NCBI GenBank assembly: GCA_049999725.1
Contig: JBNGIS010011043.1
Span: 1-25,038, forward strand
DNA from: Haplomitrium mnioides
Lineage: Eukaryota > Marchantiophyta > Haplomitriopsida > Calobryales
Length of the DNA stretch: 25,038 bases
Direction of reading: 5' to 3'
The notes under the pieces were generated by a model. It saw only the letters and a list, made by a program, of their open reading frames with translations, was not told the DNA's origin and made no database searches. Below, in pieces: positions 1 to 10,176 of the stretch. A program made the position numbers and the translations under genes. How positions within the stretch are numbered: the stretch's first letter is position 1; each line of letters starts with the position of its first letter.

Positions 1-513
1 GTTCTCTCCTTAAAAATATAACAAACACAGAACAGAACAAAACTTAAAGCAGAATTGATTTTGCCACTAAACCTCCCACAGATTTACAACCTGGAACTCA
101 GAACACAGGCCCACCAGCAGGACACACTCAGGCCCCTCCTGACATGCACTCCTCTAATGCTACCTGACTACTTTCTTCAATTGCAAACCTGCAAAACATT
201 CACCAATCAACTCTAACTCCCAATCCTTGTTCCTTCCTCAAACTGCTCCTCATGAATCTGCAATCAACAACCATGAGCAGGGGACCTCACAGACATGAAT
301 TCTCTGTATATTTCTTGAAGCACACATGTACAATGAGACTAACCAGCAAAATAGGAACTCGCCAACAGGCTTGTACCCCCTGTCTTGCTCAACTGACAAT
401 AACAGTCATACTAATTCCAATTCAAACTAACTTACTTCCCTACACGCTAACTTCTTTACACTAAGCTTACAATAAGAACTAACAACTCACAACCCGTTCT
501 TAAACTAAATAAC
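1..513. other. Unrecognised non-genic DNA left of the scaffold gap
   Basis: This stretch is pyrimidine- and A-rich. I see no domain, splice structure or repeat that I can name. The only plus-strand frame (252-464, 70 codons) is low-complexity Thr/Leu/Ile sequence with no recognisable motif. It could be decayed transposon DNA like the rest of the window, but nothing aligned convincingly by eye to the LTRs further on. Confidence 0.4.
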
Positions 514-613
514 NNNNNNNNNNNNNNNNNNNNNNNNNNNNNNNNNNNNNNNNNNNNNNNNNNNNNNNNNNNNNNNNNNNNNNNNNNNNNNNNNNNNNNN
601 NNNNNNNNNNNNN
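514..613. other. Assembly gap of exactly 100 N
   Basis: There are one hundred consecutive N. This round number is the usual placeholder for a scaffold gap of unknown true length. Sequence on the two sides therefore need not be 100 bp apart. Reading frames that cross it on the minus strand (456-742) have no meaning. Confidence 0.97.
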
Positions 614-960
614 ACAAATCACCAATTCGCCAATCACGAGCCCGTCGATCTCCTCGGAAAGGAACCTTCCTAACCGGTGCTCCCCACTTCGGATCTCCAC
701 ACGAAACCACTTAAACCGAGGTGTCCCACTTCGGATCCCCACACGGACACTTAACTAAATCCCCTGTAACCGGAGTACCCCACAACGGAAAGTAAATCGG
801 AACCCCCTTAACTGGGGTTCCCCACATCATAACGTAAAGCCCCGAAGCCTTCTTCGGACTCACAGACTCTCCTTCACGGACCACAGACCACGGACCACGG
901 ACCACGGACTCCACTTCCGCTCACTTCCACGGGCTCCACTTCACGGACCACGGTTCCAAT
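614..960 (-). mobile_element. Diverged LTR-related fragment
   Basis: The segment carries several degenerate repeats of a block shaped like TCGGATCC..., CTTAACCGG.G and CCCCAC (about 660-825). It is followed by GGGCTCCACTTC around 929-942. The same blocks occur in the same order in LTR B (about 12865-12985) and LTR C (about 21490-21700), both read on the plus strand. This suggests a remnant of a related LTR lying in the same (minus-sense) orientation as B and C. The left edge is cut by the gap and the right edge fades out. Identity is low, so the exact extent is a guess. Confidence 0.5.
876..910. repeat. Short CCACGGA minisatellite
   Basis: About five tandem copies of the 7-bp unit CCACGGA, one of them reading CCACAGA, lie inside the LTR-related fragment. 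A looser copy recurs near 943-952. This is typical slippage repeat growth and shows no sign of function. Confidence 0.7.
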
Positions 961-2070
961 TTCTTCTCATCCCTTTTAAACTTCAATTTCATCTGATTAC
1001 AATTATTCCCACAACAGAAATTCGTCGTCGGTCACTTCCTCGCTGATCCGATTGATTCCCACTTTATTCACTTCCTTTCCACACATCTCCGCATCGGCCT
1101 ATCGCGTACGACCATTCTTCCCTTCGATTCCTTCCGTAATACAATTCTTCCTTTTGCAGCTCATCACTTCGCAGCAGGAGCGTTTCCACACCAGGTACTC
1201 AGGCAAATCTATCCGCAGCATTGCCTCAATTCTTCATAAACTTCATTCGCCATCCGAAAACTCCGTGCCAATGAACCTTCCTCTTAACCAATCCGTTGAT
1301 CATTCCTTCTCAAGAATTCGCTTCACAGATTTTATTCCTTAAATTTTACGACATTCGATTCCTTTAGAAGCCTTCAACACTAATCAATCTTACCTTTCAT
1401 TCGTAGAGCTTCCATTCGTATCGGATCATTACAAATCATCTCCTTCTTCGCACAGCAAACGATCATCCTTTAATTCCGATTAATTCCTCTTAGTCATAAC
1501 TGATCGATTCCGAAAATCTCTTCCTCATCTTCGGATTCCCATCTTGATCCAAACACTCGTGGCTCCCTCGAATGCTTCATAACAGGTGGCCTTCCTCAGT
1601 CACCTCCAAATATCCCATAAGTCTTCTGTCCTAAGTCAGACATATTATATAAACACTTGACTCTAGTTACTTTTCAAGAGGCAGCCCCACAGGGTATAAG
1701 ACCACCGCTTAATACTCTGCCATAACAGCAGGGCAACTTGTCCTCCTTTACACTTCCACTGGCTCCTGGGCAAGCTGTCCATCAACACACATGTAGCTTG
1801 ATAGGGGCTCAACACATAGATTAGTTTTACAATTTTTATTTTCCTTTTTTCCCCACTAAAAATGACATCACTTCTTCATCACTTAGCCCTCTCTCCTTGG
1901 CTAATGATATCAAAACTATTCCTCTAATCCTTACATCTTACAATTCTACACTCATTAATCCAAAACTTAAAGCTTTACCATTTCCTTCTTACTCCACTGC
2001 GTCGAAAAGAACTTATTCGAGCTACTTCTGATTCTTTGTCAGCAACCGTGCTCCCACAGATGGTGAGTTC
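961..2070. other. Gene-free stretch, unrecognised
   Basis: The sequence is T/C-rich and becomes AT-rich towards the right. The longest frame (1052-1342 plus, 96 codons) is Ser/Pro/Phe-rich, has no motif and sits in pyrimidine-rich DNA, so I do not call a gene. A TATA-like TATTATATAAA lies near 1645-1656, but no coding region follows it. I see no tRNA, splice structure or named transposon. Confidence 0.4.
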
Positions 2071-2155
2071 GGATTCCTATGCGCATATAGACTTTGGGGT
2101 GGAGTGTTCACATGTTGAGCTAGGATTCCTTAGCGCGCATAGACTTTGGGGTGGA
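2071..2155 (+). repeat. Two copies of a 33-bp direct repeat, 52 bp apart
   Basis: GGATTCCT...GCATATAGACTTTGGGG (2071-2103) recurs as GGATTCCT...GCATAGACTTTGGGG (2123-2155). A core resembling CTATGCGCATAGACTTT is also seen in degenerate copies on the other side of the locus (about 23960-24200), best matched on the minus strand. It looks like a dispersed or locally amplified repeat that is present in both outer flanks. Confidence 0.6.
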
Positions 2156-3019
2156 AGTCTATGCCTTCCACAAGTTCTACTTCTCTTGTACACCCCTTAA
2201 GCTTTTTCATATAAAGACTACCGATTACAACTTTGTTTATACACAAGTCATAGACTCTTTTGTAGAGTTTGATACCTTTGTTTAGTTGAATCAAATCTAA
2301 AACTTGCATAAGTTTCTTGCTTACAATCCTAATTCAATCTCCTTAACTACTGCCTTTTTGATTCTAAATTATGGTATGTTTCCATATATGCTTCGTTGAA
2401 CTATGAAATATTTTTAATTGTTGTAACCTTTTTGAAAGCCCATGTTCACTTTTGATTGCATGGATTTGAAACTACAAGTGAAAACTTCCTTCTTCCTTGA
2501 CGTTTAAAATAAAGCTTCTAAATCCATGCAATGTTTCATTTTTTTGTTTTTGTGTTTACCATTGCAAACTCATTCCCTTGACTTCTAGTCCCCTTAGGCT
2601 TTTCCTTTATGTTTGGTAATTTTTTTCCAACAAAAAAGTTTGAAAAAGCATCATGTCTGTGCGCGCCTAGAGTTTGTGCAATCAAACATATTTCAAAATA
2701 GTTTCTTGTGATGTGTATTTCAACTTTTGGGCTTAGAATTGTAATCAATGATTAATGCAATTTTTTGATGAAAACTTACTACAATTTTTATGCTTTTCAT
2801 CAAATTCGAGTTTTTCCAATAATCTTATAAAAACTAATAATATTGATTGATTTTGCATAATGAAATTGACTTTTGCTCTATCATGCTTGTTGAAATGGCT
2901 AAAAACACATCCAAAAAACTCATGTACTTTTTGTTTAAAAAACAAACCTCATTTTTTATATTTTTTGAATTCAAAAATCACAATTTTTCCCGAAAACAAA
3001 AAAGTTCATGTTCTAAGTA
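2156..3019. other. AT-rich non-coding flank of LTR A
   Basis: This is strongly AT-rich DNA with many poly-T and poly-A tracts. The small frames present (for example 2847-3144 plus and 2536-2945 minus) are Lys/Phe/Asn-rich, overlap on both strands and have no recognisable domain. The stretch ends exactly where the LTR terminus TGTCAGCCGG begins. It resembles the AT-rich DNA at 23611-24480 in texture, and possibly in sequence when that flank is reversed. Confidence 0.5.
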
Positions 3020-4361
3020 TGTCAGCCGGTGCTTTGGAGCACTCAAGCAAAATTCGTGAAATTAGAAGCATTAGCGACACAATAAGCCTTGACAAGTACG
3101 AGGGCCTCCCAAGAGCCACGAAGTACCCTCAAACAACTACTTAGAGCAGGGCGCATGAGTCTTGGGAGGGAAATAGGATCATGGCGGAAGAGAGGAGAAA
3201 GGAACTAGGATCGCTAGTGAGAGGAGGGGTCACCTTCCAAAATTCAAAGCAGGCCGCGAGAATCTGTGGGCCTCAAGAGGATGCGGGGATCGGAGCTTGG
3301 CGAGAAGGAAGAGAGCAGCCACATATGGCAAAGCAATCGTAAGAGGAAGAGGAACGGATCCACAACGACGAAATCTGAAGGCACTCCGAAGAAAGGCAGA
3401 TCGCGGGGGTCCTGCAACGGCCACAAATCAGGAAGCAAGGTTCAAGGAGAGAAATGAGAAGGTGAGATCGTCACGAGGGCGAGCAAGGCCAGGAAAGAGG
3501 GACGCCTCAATCCCGCAAGCAGGAGCGCGCACTGCAAGAGCCGATCGATTACTTCCATTTAAGTCTGCGAATCCGGGCGGAAATGTGGAGTCCCCGAAAG
3601 GCCCCGCGAGATTCCACGGAAACGTGGCGTCTCCAGAGCACTTCGCGGGATTCCACGGATGACATGGCAGCACCAGGAGGCCCGCGAATTTGCGGACAGG
3701 CGCCTCCTTAAGTGGGGAGCCTACTTAGCATGGTTCCGATCCGTCTTACGACGTGGGGAGCCTGGTTAAGAGGGATCCGCGAGGAATCCAACAAGGGAGC
3801 AAAGAAGAGGGCCCGAAGCAGCGACATATCGAGGGTCTGGCCAAAGGAGAATGGAAGGGTGCCGGAAGGGTAATCTATCGGAGATCTGAGAAGGGGAGTT
3901 CCGATGAAGCCAAAAGGGTGATCCATCACCAACCGACCAACGAGAAGAAGGCTGAGCCGGAAAGGGGATTTAACGCAGGTCCGACCAATGAAGGAGCAAG
4001 CAGCCGCTGAAAGGGTGATTCAACGCAACTTCAGCATGGCCAAGGACAAAAGTTTGACGGGGTCCAACCACAGTATTTGAAAGTTTGACAGAAGGACGAA
4101 GGGCCTGGTAGTTCCTATATTGAGCTTTCAAAAAAGATAACCAGGGGAGCCTCATGCGCACGCATAGTTCTTATCTCGAGGGAAGGACAAAACAGCGACA
4201 TCAGTACAGTTCTTATTCGGCGAGCAGAGTAAGGTACGCATTGGCTCTTTGGACGACATGGCAAGCACAGGGAGTCCGCGGGAGGGCTTCGAAAACGTGG
4301 CGTGCTGGGGAGCAAGGTAAGGTTTCCGACGATCAACTTTGGAAGAAGGGTCCGCGCGACG

Positions 4362-4671
4362 GTCCGCCTACCCCTTTGCGAGGCGGCATCGGATGGCGGC
4401 CTTCGGACGACGTGGGGCCTTGGGAAGCACGCAGGGAGTTCCGAGGGTCAACCTCGGAAGCAAGTCAACCAACAGTCCGCCTACCCCCTTGCGGGGCAGC
4501 GTCGGACGACGGCTTTCGGAGGACGTGACGACCCCAGGGACCCTGCAGCAGCTCACGGGACACGCGGCAGCAGGAGAAGGACTCATCGGACCTCAGACAA
4601 AGAACGGGTCAACCACGGAAGGGAGGGTCAGCACGACGGTCAGCCTACCCCCTTGCGGGGTAGCATCGGAC
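4362..4671 (+). repeat. Three hairpin-forming CpG-rich repeats in LTR A
   Basis: A motif of about 33 bp, beginning GTCCGCCTACCCC and closing with GGGGCGGCGTCGGAC across a loop TTTGC, occurs at 4362-4394, 4475-4507 and 4639-4671. The GTCCG/CGGAC arms and CCCC/GGGG arms can pair. Spacings of 113 and 164 bp are identical in LTR C. Each motif is usually followed by a GACGTGG(C) element. Role unknown; it may belong to the LTR promoter or leader RNA. Confidence 0.75.
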
Positions 4672-5328
4672 GGCGGTGCAGCGGGTGACGTGGCGCAAGA
4701 AGGGTGACTTAGGATCTACGGGGGAATATTTGGAGATTCCGTGGTCTGGGTTCCGCGGGGCGCTTCGGAACTCTATTCCGATGAACCCTTCGGACTTAGC
4801 CGCAAGAATCTATGGAATCTTAGCCGCAAGATTCCTCGAACTCCCCGTTGATATTACCGTTGTACTTTCATCATCACGAGACACGCGGTGCGCGCTACTT
4901 GTCGGTTGTAACGGGATTAACTGGTGAGCGCCACGCGTCGTCACCTCCCTGCTTTAGGGAGCTAACGGGATTAACAACTTTTCTTGGGATCGGGCTCGTG
5001 AGTTCAATGCTCGCAAGGAGAGTATACCTTGGTGACCTTAGAATTCTTCCAGGTTGATGCACGGGCAACCTCAGAGCGCGAGGCGACTGCACGCGAAGGG
5101 GAATCGCAACGAAGGGAGGCTGGATTGAGAATTCACTAACAAGACCACGTGAAGTAGGGGTACTCGCTCTAGGGGGCCAGAGGGATTCAGAGGAGGACTG
5201 GAGGGGTGCCGAGGATTGCAGAGTGAGGAGCTCTGGATGCTCGGGTGATCCAGATGACCTCATCCTTGTCGATGGACCAAAGTGGAGGGGGACTGATACG
5301 GGGTCTCGATTGGATTCTAGCCAGCTAA

Positions 5329-5520
5329 GACTTTGGGAGAGGCCACTATAGAAGGACTTGGGGGTGTCTGTGCATTATCTGTGTAGGAGCATCATGATCT
5401 AAGGACAAGGAAATCGCAACAAGGGGCGGCTGGAGTGGGAGTCTCAGTTATGACTTCGGGAGAGGCCACCAAGTGAGGAGCTTGGGGTTGTCTCTGCCAT
5501 TCCTTGTGCGTAAGTATCAG
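5329..5520 (+). repeat. Tandem duplication inside LTR A (period about 123 bp)
   Basis: GACTTTGGGAGAGGCCAC at 5329 recurs as GACTTCGGGAGAGGCCAC at 5452, each followed by similar ...CTTGGGG.TGTCTCTG text. A second pairing, ATCGCAAC...GGCTGG at 5103 and 5413, shows an overlapping duplication about 310 bp apart. The corresponding place in LTR C is also duplicated, but with a different period. Confidence 0.65.
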
Positions 5521-5571
5521 CCTAGAGTGTTCGGAGTACACTCTGGTGTAATTCTTCAAGTGGAGCTGAGA

Positions 5572-5587
5572 GGGGGGGGGGGGGGGG
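5572..5587 (+). repeat. Homopolymer run of 16 G
   Basis: Sixteen consecutive G lie in LTR A. LTR C has only a seven-base run at the equivalent place (CCCCCCC near 19299-19305). The length could be a sequencing or assembly artefact, or polymerase slippage. Confidence 0.8.
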
Positions 5588-6491
5588 TTATGCTAGTGCC
5601 GATGCACTATGTAGTAAGACCTATCGAGGCTCGGGGGTGGAGTGAGCTACCTACAGCTGGGAAAGCTGTCTTCTAGAGGTGAAAGTCAAAGAAACTCTCT
5701 TCCTAGCCTGAGGAAGTAAAAGCAGGGCTTCTCGCGAGGGAAGTTAAAAAACTATCTAGAGAGGAGGGTGTGTGGGTTGTTGGGCTGCAGTTGTAAGGCA
5801 GCAGGACTCATAAGGGAAGTATCAATTTGTAGAAATCCAGAGGGCTTTCAAGGACTCTATTCTCTCTTGCATATAGTGTGTAAATCGGTTGTCTATATCT
5901 GTGTAGCTAGATTTCCTTTCTGCTTTGTGTCCTAGTGACTTATTAGATTAGAATGCATCGGGATAGTTGAGCAGACCCTGGGAACAGCCTTGGAGGGGGA
6001 GTCCCATCCCTCGACACAAGTTTTGGTATCCTAAGGGTGAATGCTCTCTGTCCTTGATCCTTTTGCATAGTTAGGAATTAGATCACATTAGGATAGTTAA
6101 GATAATCTGTTTTAGCTCTGAGACAACCTTGAGAGAGGGAGTCCAGCCTTGTTGTATTGTTAAAGTGGGGTAGGTCACCAGCACCTATTCTACTCCAAGC
6201 ACATATAAGGTGGCATGGTCCCTGGTTTTGACCTTTGGAAAACATGGAAAGAATTACACGAATGCTAGGTGTGATGAATGTGGACTGGTTCTGAATGAAT
6301 GAGTTGAGTGCAAACATAAGAAGAGTGAGTGGTAACCATAAGGTCTATAAGGAAGGGGAAAGTCCTTAAGGCCTGAAAACGATAACTGGTAAGGGGCCAT
6401 CTCAGAAAAGGACCTGAAAGCCCGAAACCTGTTCTCCCTTGCACTCAAAACAGGGTCTGAAAAGGTTAAGGCTTGAAATAGGGGAGCGACA

Positions 6492-6528
6492 GAGTAGCCT
6501 GTTCCTAGTTCAAAGTAACGGCTATTTG
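6492..6528 (+). other. Leader / candidate primer-binding region after LTR A
   Basis: Directly after the LTR terminus comes AGTAGCC.GTTCCTAGTT then CAAAGTAACGGCTATTTG. It matches, with about five differences, the sequence just upstream of the zinc-knuckle ORF on the minus strand (23610-23573). Such a shared block immediately inside the LTR is where a primer-binding site lies in LTR retrotransposons. A stretch TRGTTCAAAGTARCGGC is a candidate, but it starts about 14 bp inside the LTR end and I cannot match it to a tRNA from memory. The block breaks off into satellite at 6527-6531. Confidence 0.55.
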
Positions 6529-7956
6529 AACCAATGTTCAATCAATCTACCCTCATGCAAATAGTTAGTGAACAAATGTGCACTCAATTTACCTTCATAC
6601 AAATATCTAGTGAATCAATGTGCAATAAATTAACCTTCATTCAAACCTCGAGTGAAACGAAGTGCAATCAATCTAACTTCATACAAATATCCACTAAACC
6701 GATGTGCAATCAATCTACCTTCATACAAATATCTAGTGAGATGATGTGCAATCAATCTATTTTCATAGAAATATCATGTGAACCGGTGTGCAATCAGTCT
6801 ACCTTCATACAGATATCTAATGAACCGATGTACAATCAATATACCTTCATACAGATATCCAGTGAACCGATGTGCTATCAATCTATCTTCATACAACTAT
6901 CCAGTGAGCCAATGTGCAATCAATCTACCTTCATACAAATATCTACTCAAGCGATGTGCAATTAATCTACCTTCATACAAATATGTAGTGAACCGATGTT
7001 CAATCAATCTACCTTCACATCAATATCCAGTGAACCGATGTGCTATAAATTTACCTTCATACAAATGTCTAATGAACCGATGTGTAATCAATATCCATAT
7101 TTCAAAATATCTAGTTAACCGATGTGCAATCAATCTACCCTCATACAAATATCCAATGAATAGATGTCCAATAAATCTACATTCATACAAATATCCAGTG
7201 AACCCATGTGCAAATCCACCTTCATACAAATATGTAGTCAATCAACATGCAATCAATCTACCTCCATACAAGTATCTGATGAACCTATGTGCAGTCAATC
7301 TACCTTCCTACAAATATCCACTTAACCGAAGTGCAATCAATATACCTTCATACAAAAATCAAGTGAATCGATGTGCAATCAATCTACCTTCATATAAATA
7401 TCTAGTGAATCGATGTGGATTCAATTTTCCTTCATACAAATATCTAGTGAGTCCATGTACAATCAATCTACCTTCATAGAAACATCCAGTGAATCGATGT
7501 GCAATCAATCTACTTTCATACAAATATCCACCGAATCCATGTGCATTCAATCTACCTTCATACAAATATCTAGTGAATCGATGAGCAATTAATCTACCTT
7601 CATACAAAAATCCGCTTAAATGATGTGCAATTTATCTACCTTCATAAAAATATCTAGTGAACTGATGGGAAATCAATCTACTTTCATATAAATAACCAGT
7701 GAATTTATGTGCAATCAATCTACCTTCATACAAATATCTAGTAATCCATGTGCAATTAATCTGCCTTCATACAAATATCTAGTGAATCGATGTGCACTCA
7801 ATCTGACTTCATACAAATATATAATGAACCGATGTGCAATCCATCTACCTTCATACAAATATCTAGTGAATCGATGTGCAATCAATCTACCTTCATACAA
7901 ATATCTAGTGAACTAATGTGCAATCATTCTACCTTTACACAAATGTCTAGTGAATA

Positions 7957-8500
7957 GATGTCCAATAAATCTACATTACAAATATCCAATGAACCTCTGT
8001 GCAATCAATCTACCTACATACAAACATCTAGTAAACTCATGTGCAATCAATCTACCTTCATACAAATATCCAGTGAACCGATGTGCTATAAATTTACCTT
8101 CATACAAATATCTAGTGAAGCGATGTGCAATCAATCTGCATCCATACAAATATCTAGTGAACTGATGTGCAATCAATCTACCTTCATGCAAATATCCAGT
8201 GAATAGATGTCCAATAAATCTACATTCATACAAATATCCAGTGAACCTATGTGCAATCAATCTACCTTCAAACAAATATTTAGTAAACTGATGTGCAATC
8301 AATCTACTTTCATACAAATATCTGATGAACTAATGTGCTATAAATTTTCCTTCATACAAATGACTAGTGAGCCGATGTGTAATCAATCTGCATCCATACA
8401 AGTATCTAGTGAAGTGATGTGCAATCAATCTACCTTCATACAAATATCAAGTGAACAGATGTCCAATAAATCTACATTCATACAAATATCCAGTGAACCG
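7957..8500 (+). repeat. Six-monomer (252-bp) higher-order repeat, left array
   Basis: The variant GATGTCCAATAAATCTAC occurs at 7957, 8206 and 8458; the first interval is 249 bp because one monomer lost TCA. The variant GTGCTATAAATTT occurs at 8083 and 8335, exactly 252 bp apart. The order of variants within each 252-bp block is the same. It therefore arose by amplification of a block of six monomers, not of single monomers. Confidence 0.8.
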
Positions 8501-10171
8501 AAGTGCAATCAATCTACCTTCATACAAACATCGAGTGAATCGATGTGCAATCAATCTACCTTCATATAAATATCCAATGATTCGATGTCCAATCAATCTA
8601 CTTTCATACAAATATCCAGTGAATCCATGTGCAACCACACTACCTTCATACAAATATCCAGTGAATCGATGTGCAATCAACCTACCTTCATACAAAAATC
8701 CAGTGAATCCATGCGCAATCTATCTACCTTCATACAAATATCTAGTGAAACGGATGTGCAAGCAATCCACTTTCATACAAATATCCACTGAACTGATGTG
8801 CAATCAATCTACCTTCATATAGATATCCACTTATCGATGTGTAATCAATCTACCTTCATGCAAATATATCCAATGAATCGATGTCCAATCAATCTACCTT
8901 CATACAAATAGCAAGTGAACCAATGTGCAATCAATCTTCCTTCATATAGATATCGAGTGAATCGATGTGCAATCAATTTGCCTTCAAAAAAATATCTAGT
9001 AAATCGATGTGCAATCAATCTGCCTTCATACAAATATCTAGTGAATCGATGTGGAATGAATATACGTTCATACAAATATCTAGTGAATTGATATGCAATC
9101 AATCTACCTTCATACAAATAATCGGTGAATCGATGTGCAATTAATCTACCTTCATATAAATATCTAGTAATCTGATGTGTAATGAATCTACCTTCATACA
9201 AATATGAAGTGAATGGATGTGGATTCAATCTACCTTCATACAAATATGTCCAATGAATTGAGGTGCAACCAATCTACCTTCATACAAATATCTAGTGAAC
9301 TAATATGCACTCAATCTCCCTTCATACAAATATCTAGTAAATCGATGTGCAATCAATTTGCCTTCATACAAATATCTAGTGAATCAATATGCAATCAATC
9401 CATCTTCACACAAATATTTGGTTAATCGATATGCAATCAATCTACCTTCATACAAATCTCTAGTGAATCGATGTGCTATCATTCTACCTTAAAACAAATA
9501 TCTACTGATTTGATGTGCAATCAATCTACCTTCATACAAATATCTAGTGAACCAACATGCAATCAATCTACCTTCATGCAAATATCTAGAAAACTAATGT
9601 GCAATCAATATACCTTCATACAAATATCCTATGACTCAATGTGCAATCAATCTACCTTCATACAAATATCTAGTGAATCGATGTGCAATTAATCTACCTT
9701 CATACAAATATATATCCATTGAATGGATCTTCAATTAATATACTTTCATACAAATATCTAGTGAACCGATGTGCAATCAATCTACCTTGATACAAATATT
9801 GAGTGAACCAATATGCAATCAATCTAACTTTACACAAATATCGAGTGAACCGATGTGCAATCAATCTACCTTCATACAAATATCCATCAAACCGATGTGC
9901 ACTAAATCTACCTTTCTACAAATATTTATTGAGCGGATGTGCAATCAATCTAACTTCATACAAATATCCTATGAATCGATGTGCAATCAATCTATCTTCA
10001 TACAAATATCTAGTAAATCCATATGCAATCAATTTACCTTCATACAAATATCTAGTGAACTGATGTGCAATCCATCTAACTTGATACAAATATTTAGTGA
10101 ACTGATGTGCAATCATTCCACCTTTATACAAATATTCAGCGAACCAATGTGCAATCAATCTACCTTCATAC

Positions 10172-10176
10172 AAATA
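10172..10176 (+). repeat. Left target-site duplication of LTR B (AAATA)
   Basis: The five bases before the TGTC terminus of B are AAATA, part of a satellite monomer (TACAAATA). The partner at 13608-13612 is AAACA, one base different. Removing LTR B and one copy restores the phase of a normal monomer, TACAAATA followed by TCCACTGAACC. Confidence 0.85.

Larger units (their letters stand above)
3020..6491 (+). mobile_element. LTR A, plus-sense long terminal repeat (3472 bp)
   Basis: It starts TGTCAGCCGG and ends GGGGAGCGACA. Both ends match LTR C read on the minus strand, and blocks along its length match C and B (for example GAGATGGCCCC read in reverse at about 6394-6405, and the sequence around AGAAGCCC/GGGCTTCT near 5725). 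The outer thirds are moderate in GC and the middle (about 4250-4700) is very CpG-rich with three hairpin-like repeats. Downstream (6492-6528) lies sequence shared with the leader of the right-hand element, so A is best read as a 5' LTR whose internal region has been replaced by satellite DNA. No matching target duplication is visible: the flanks AAGTA and GAGTA differ, and the right one is leader sequence. A TATA box and poly(A) site could not be fixed. Confidence 0.85.
6529..10176 (+). repeat. 42-bp satellite array, left part (about 87 monomers)
   Basis: Tandem monomers of 42 bp. The consensus blocks in order are TGTGCAATCAATCTACC, then TTCATACAAATATC, then YAGTGAATCGA. Monomers differ by point changes and a few 1-7 bp indels. 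Recurrent variant monomers (GTGCTATAAATTTACC, GATGTCCAATAAATCTAC, AATCTGCATCC) return every 252 bp in 7957-8460, which makes a six-monomer higher-order unit. Because 42 is divisible by three, two plus frames and one minus frame stay open through many monomers and give repetitive 60-230-codon ORFs. These are broken at scattered CAA to TAA-type changes and are not genes. Right end: interrupted by LTR B after ...TACAAATA. Confidence 0.97.

Noticed and set aside
456-742. Minus-strand ORFs across the N gap
   Set aside because: They are mostly X residues; the frame through a gap of unknown length is meaningless.
1052-1342. 96-codon plus-strand ORF
   Set aside because: Low-complexity Ser/Pro/Phe translation of pyrimidine-rich DNA, with no motif and no supporting context.
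4154-4707. Overlapping 122-128-codon ORFs in LTR A
   Set aside because: All three plus frames and one minus frame are open together because the DNA is stop-poor. The repeated motif is read in several frames.
3015-6496. AGTA as target-site duplication of LTR A
   Set aside because: Left flank AAGTA and right flank GAGTA share four bases, but the right-hand bases belong to the leader block that also occurs at 23607-23610. The match is therefore coincidental.
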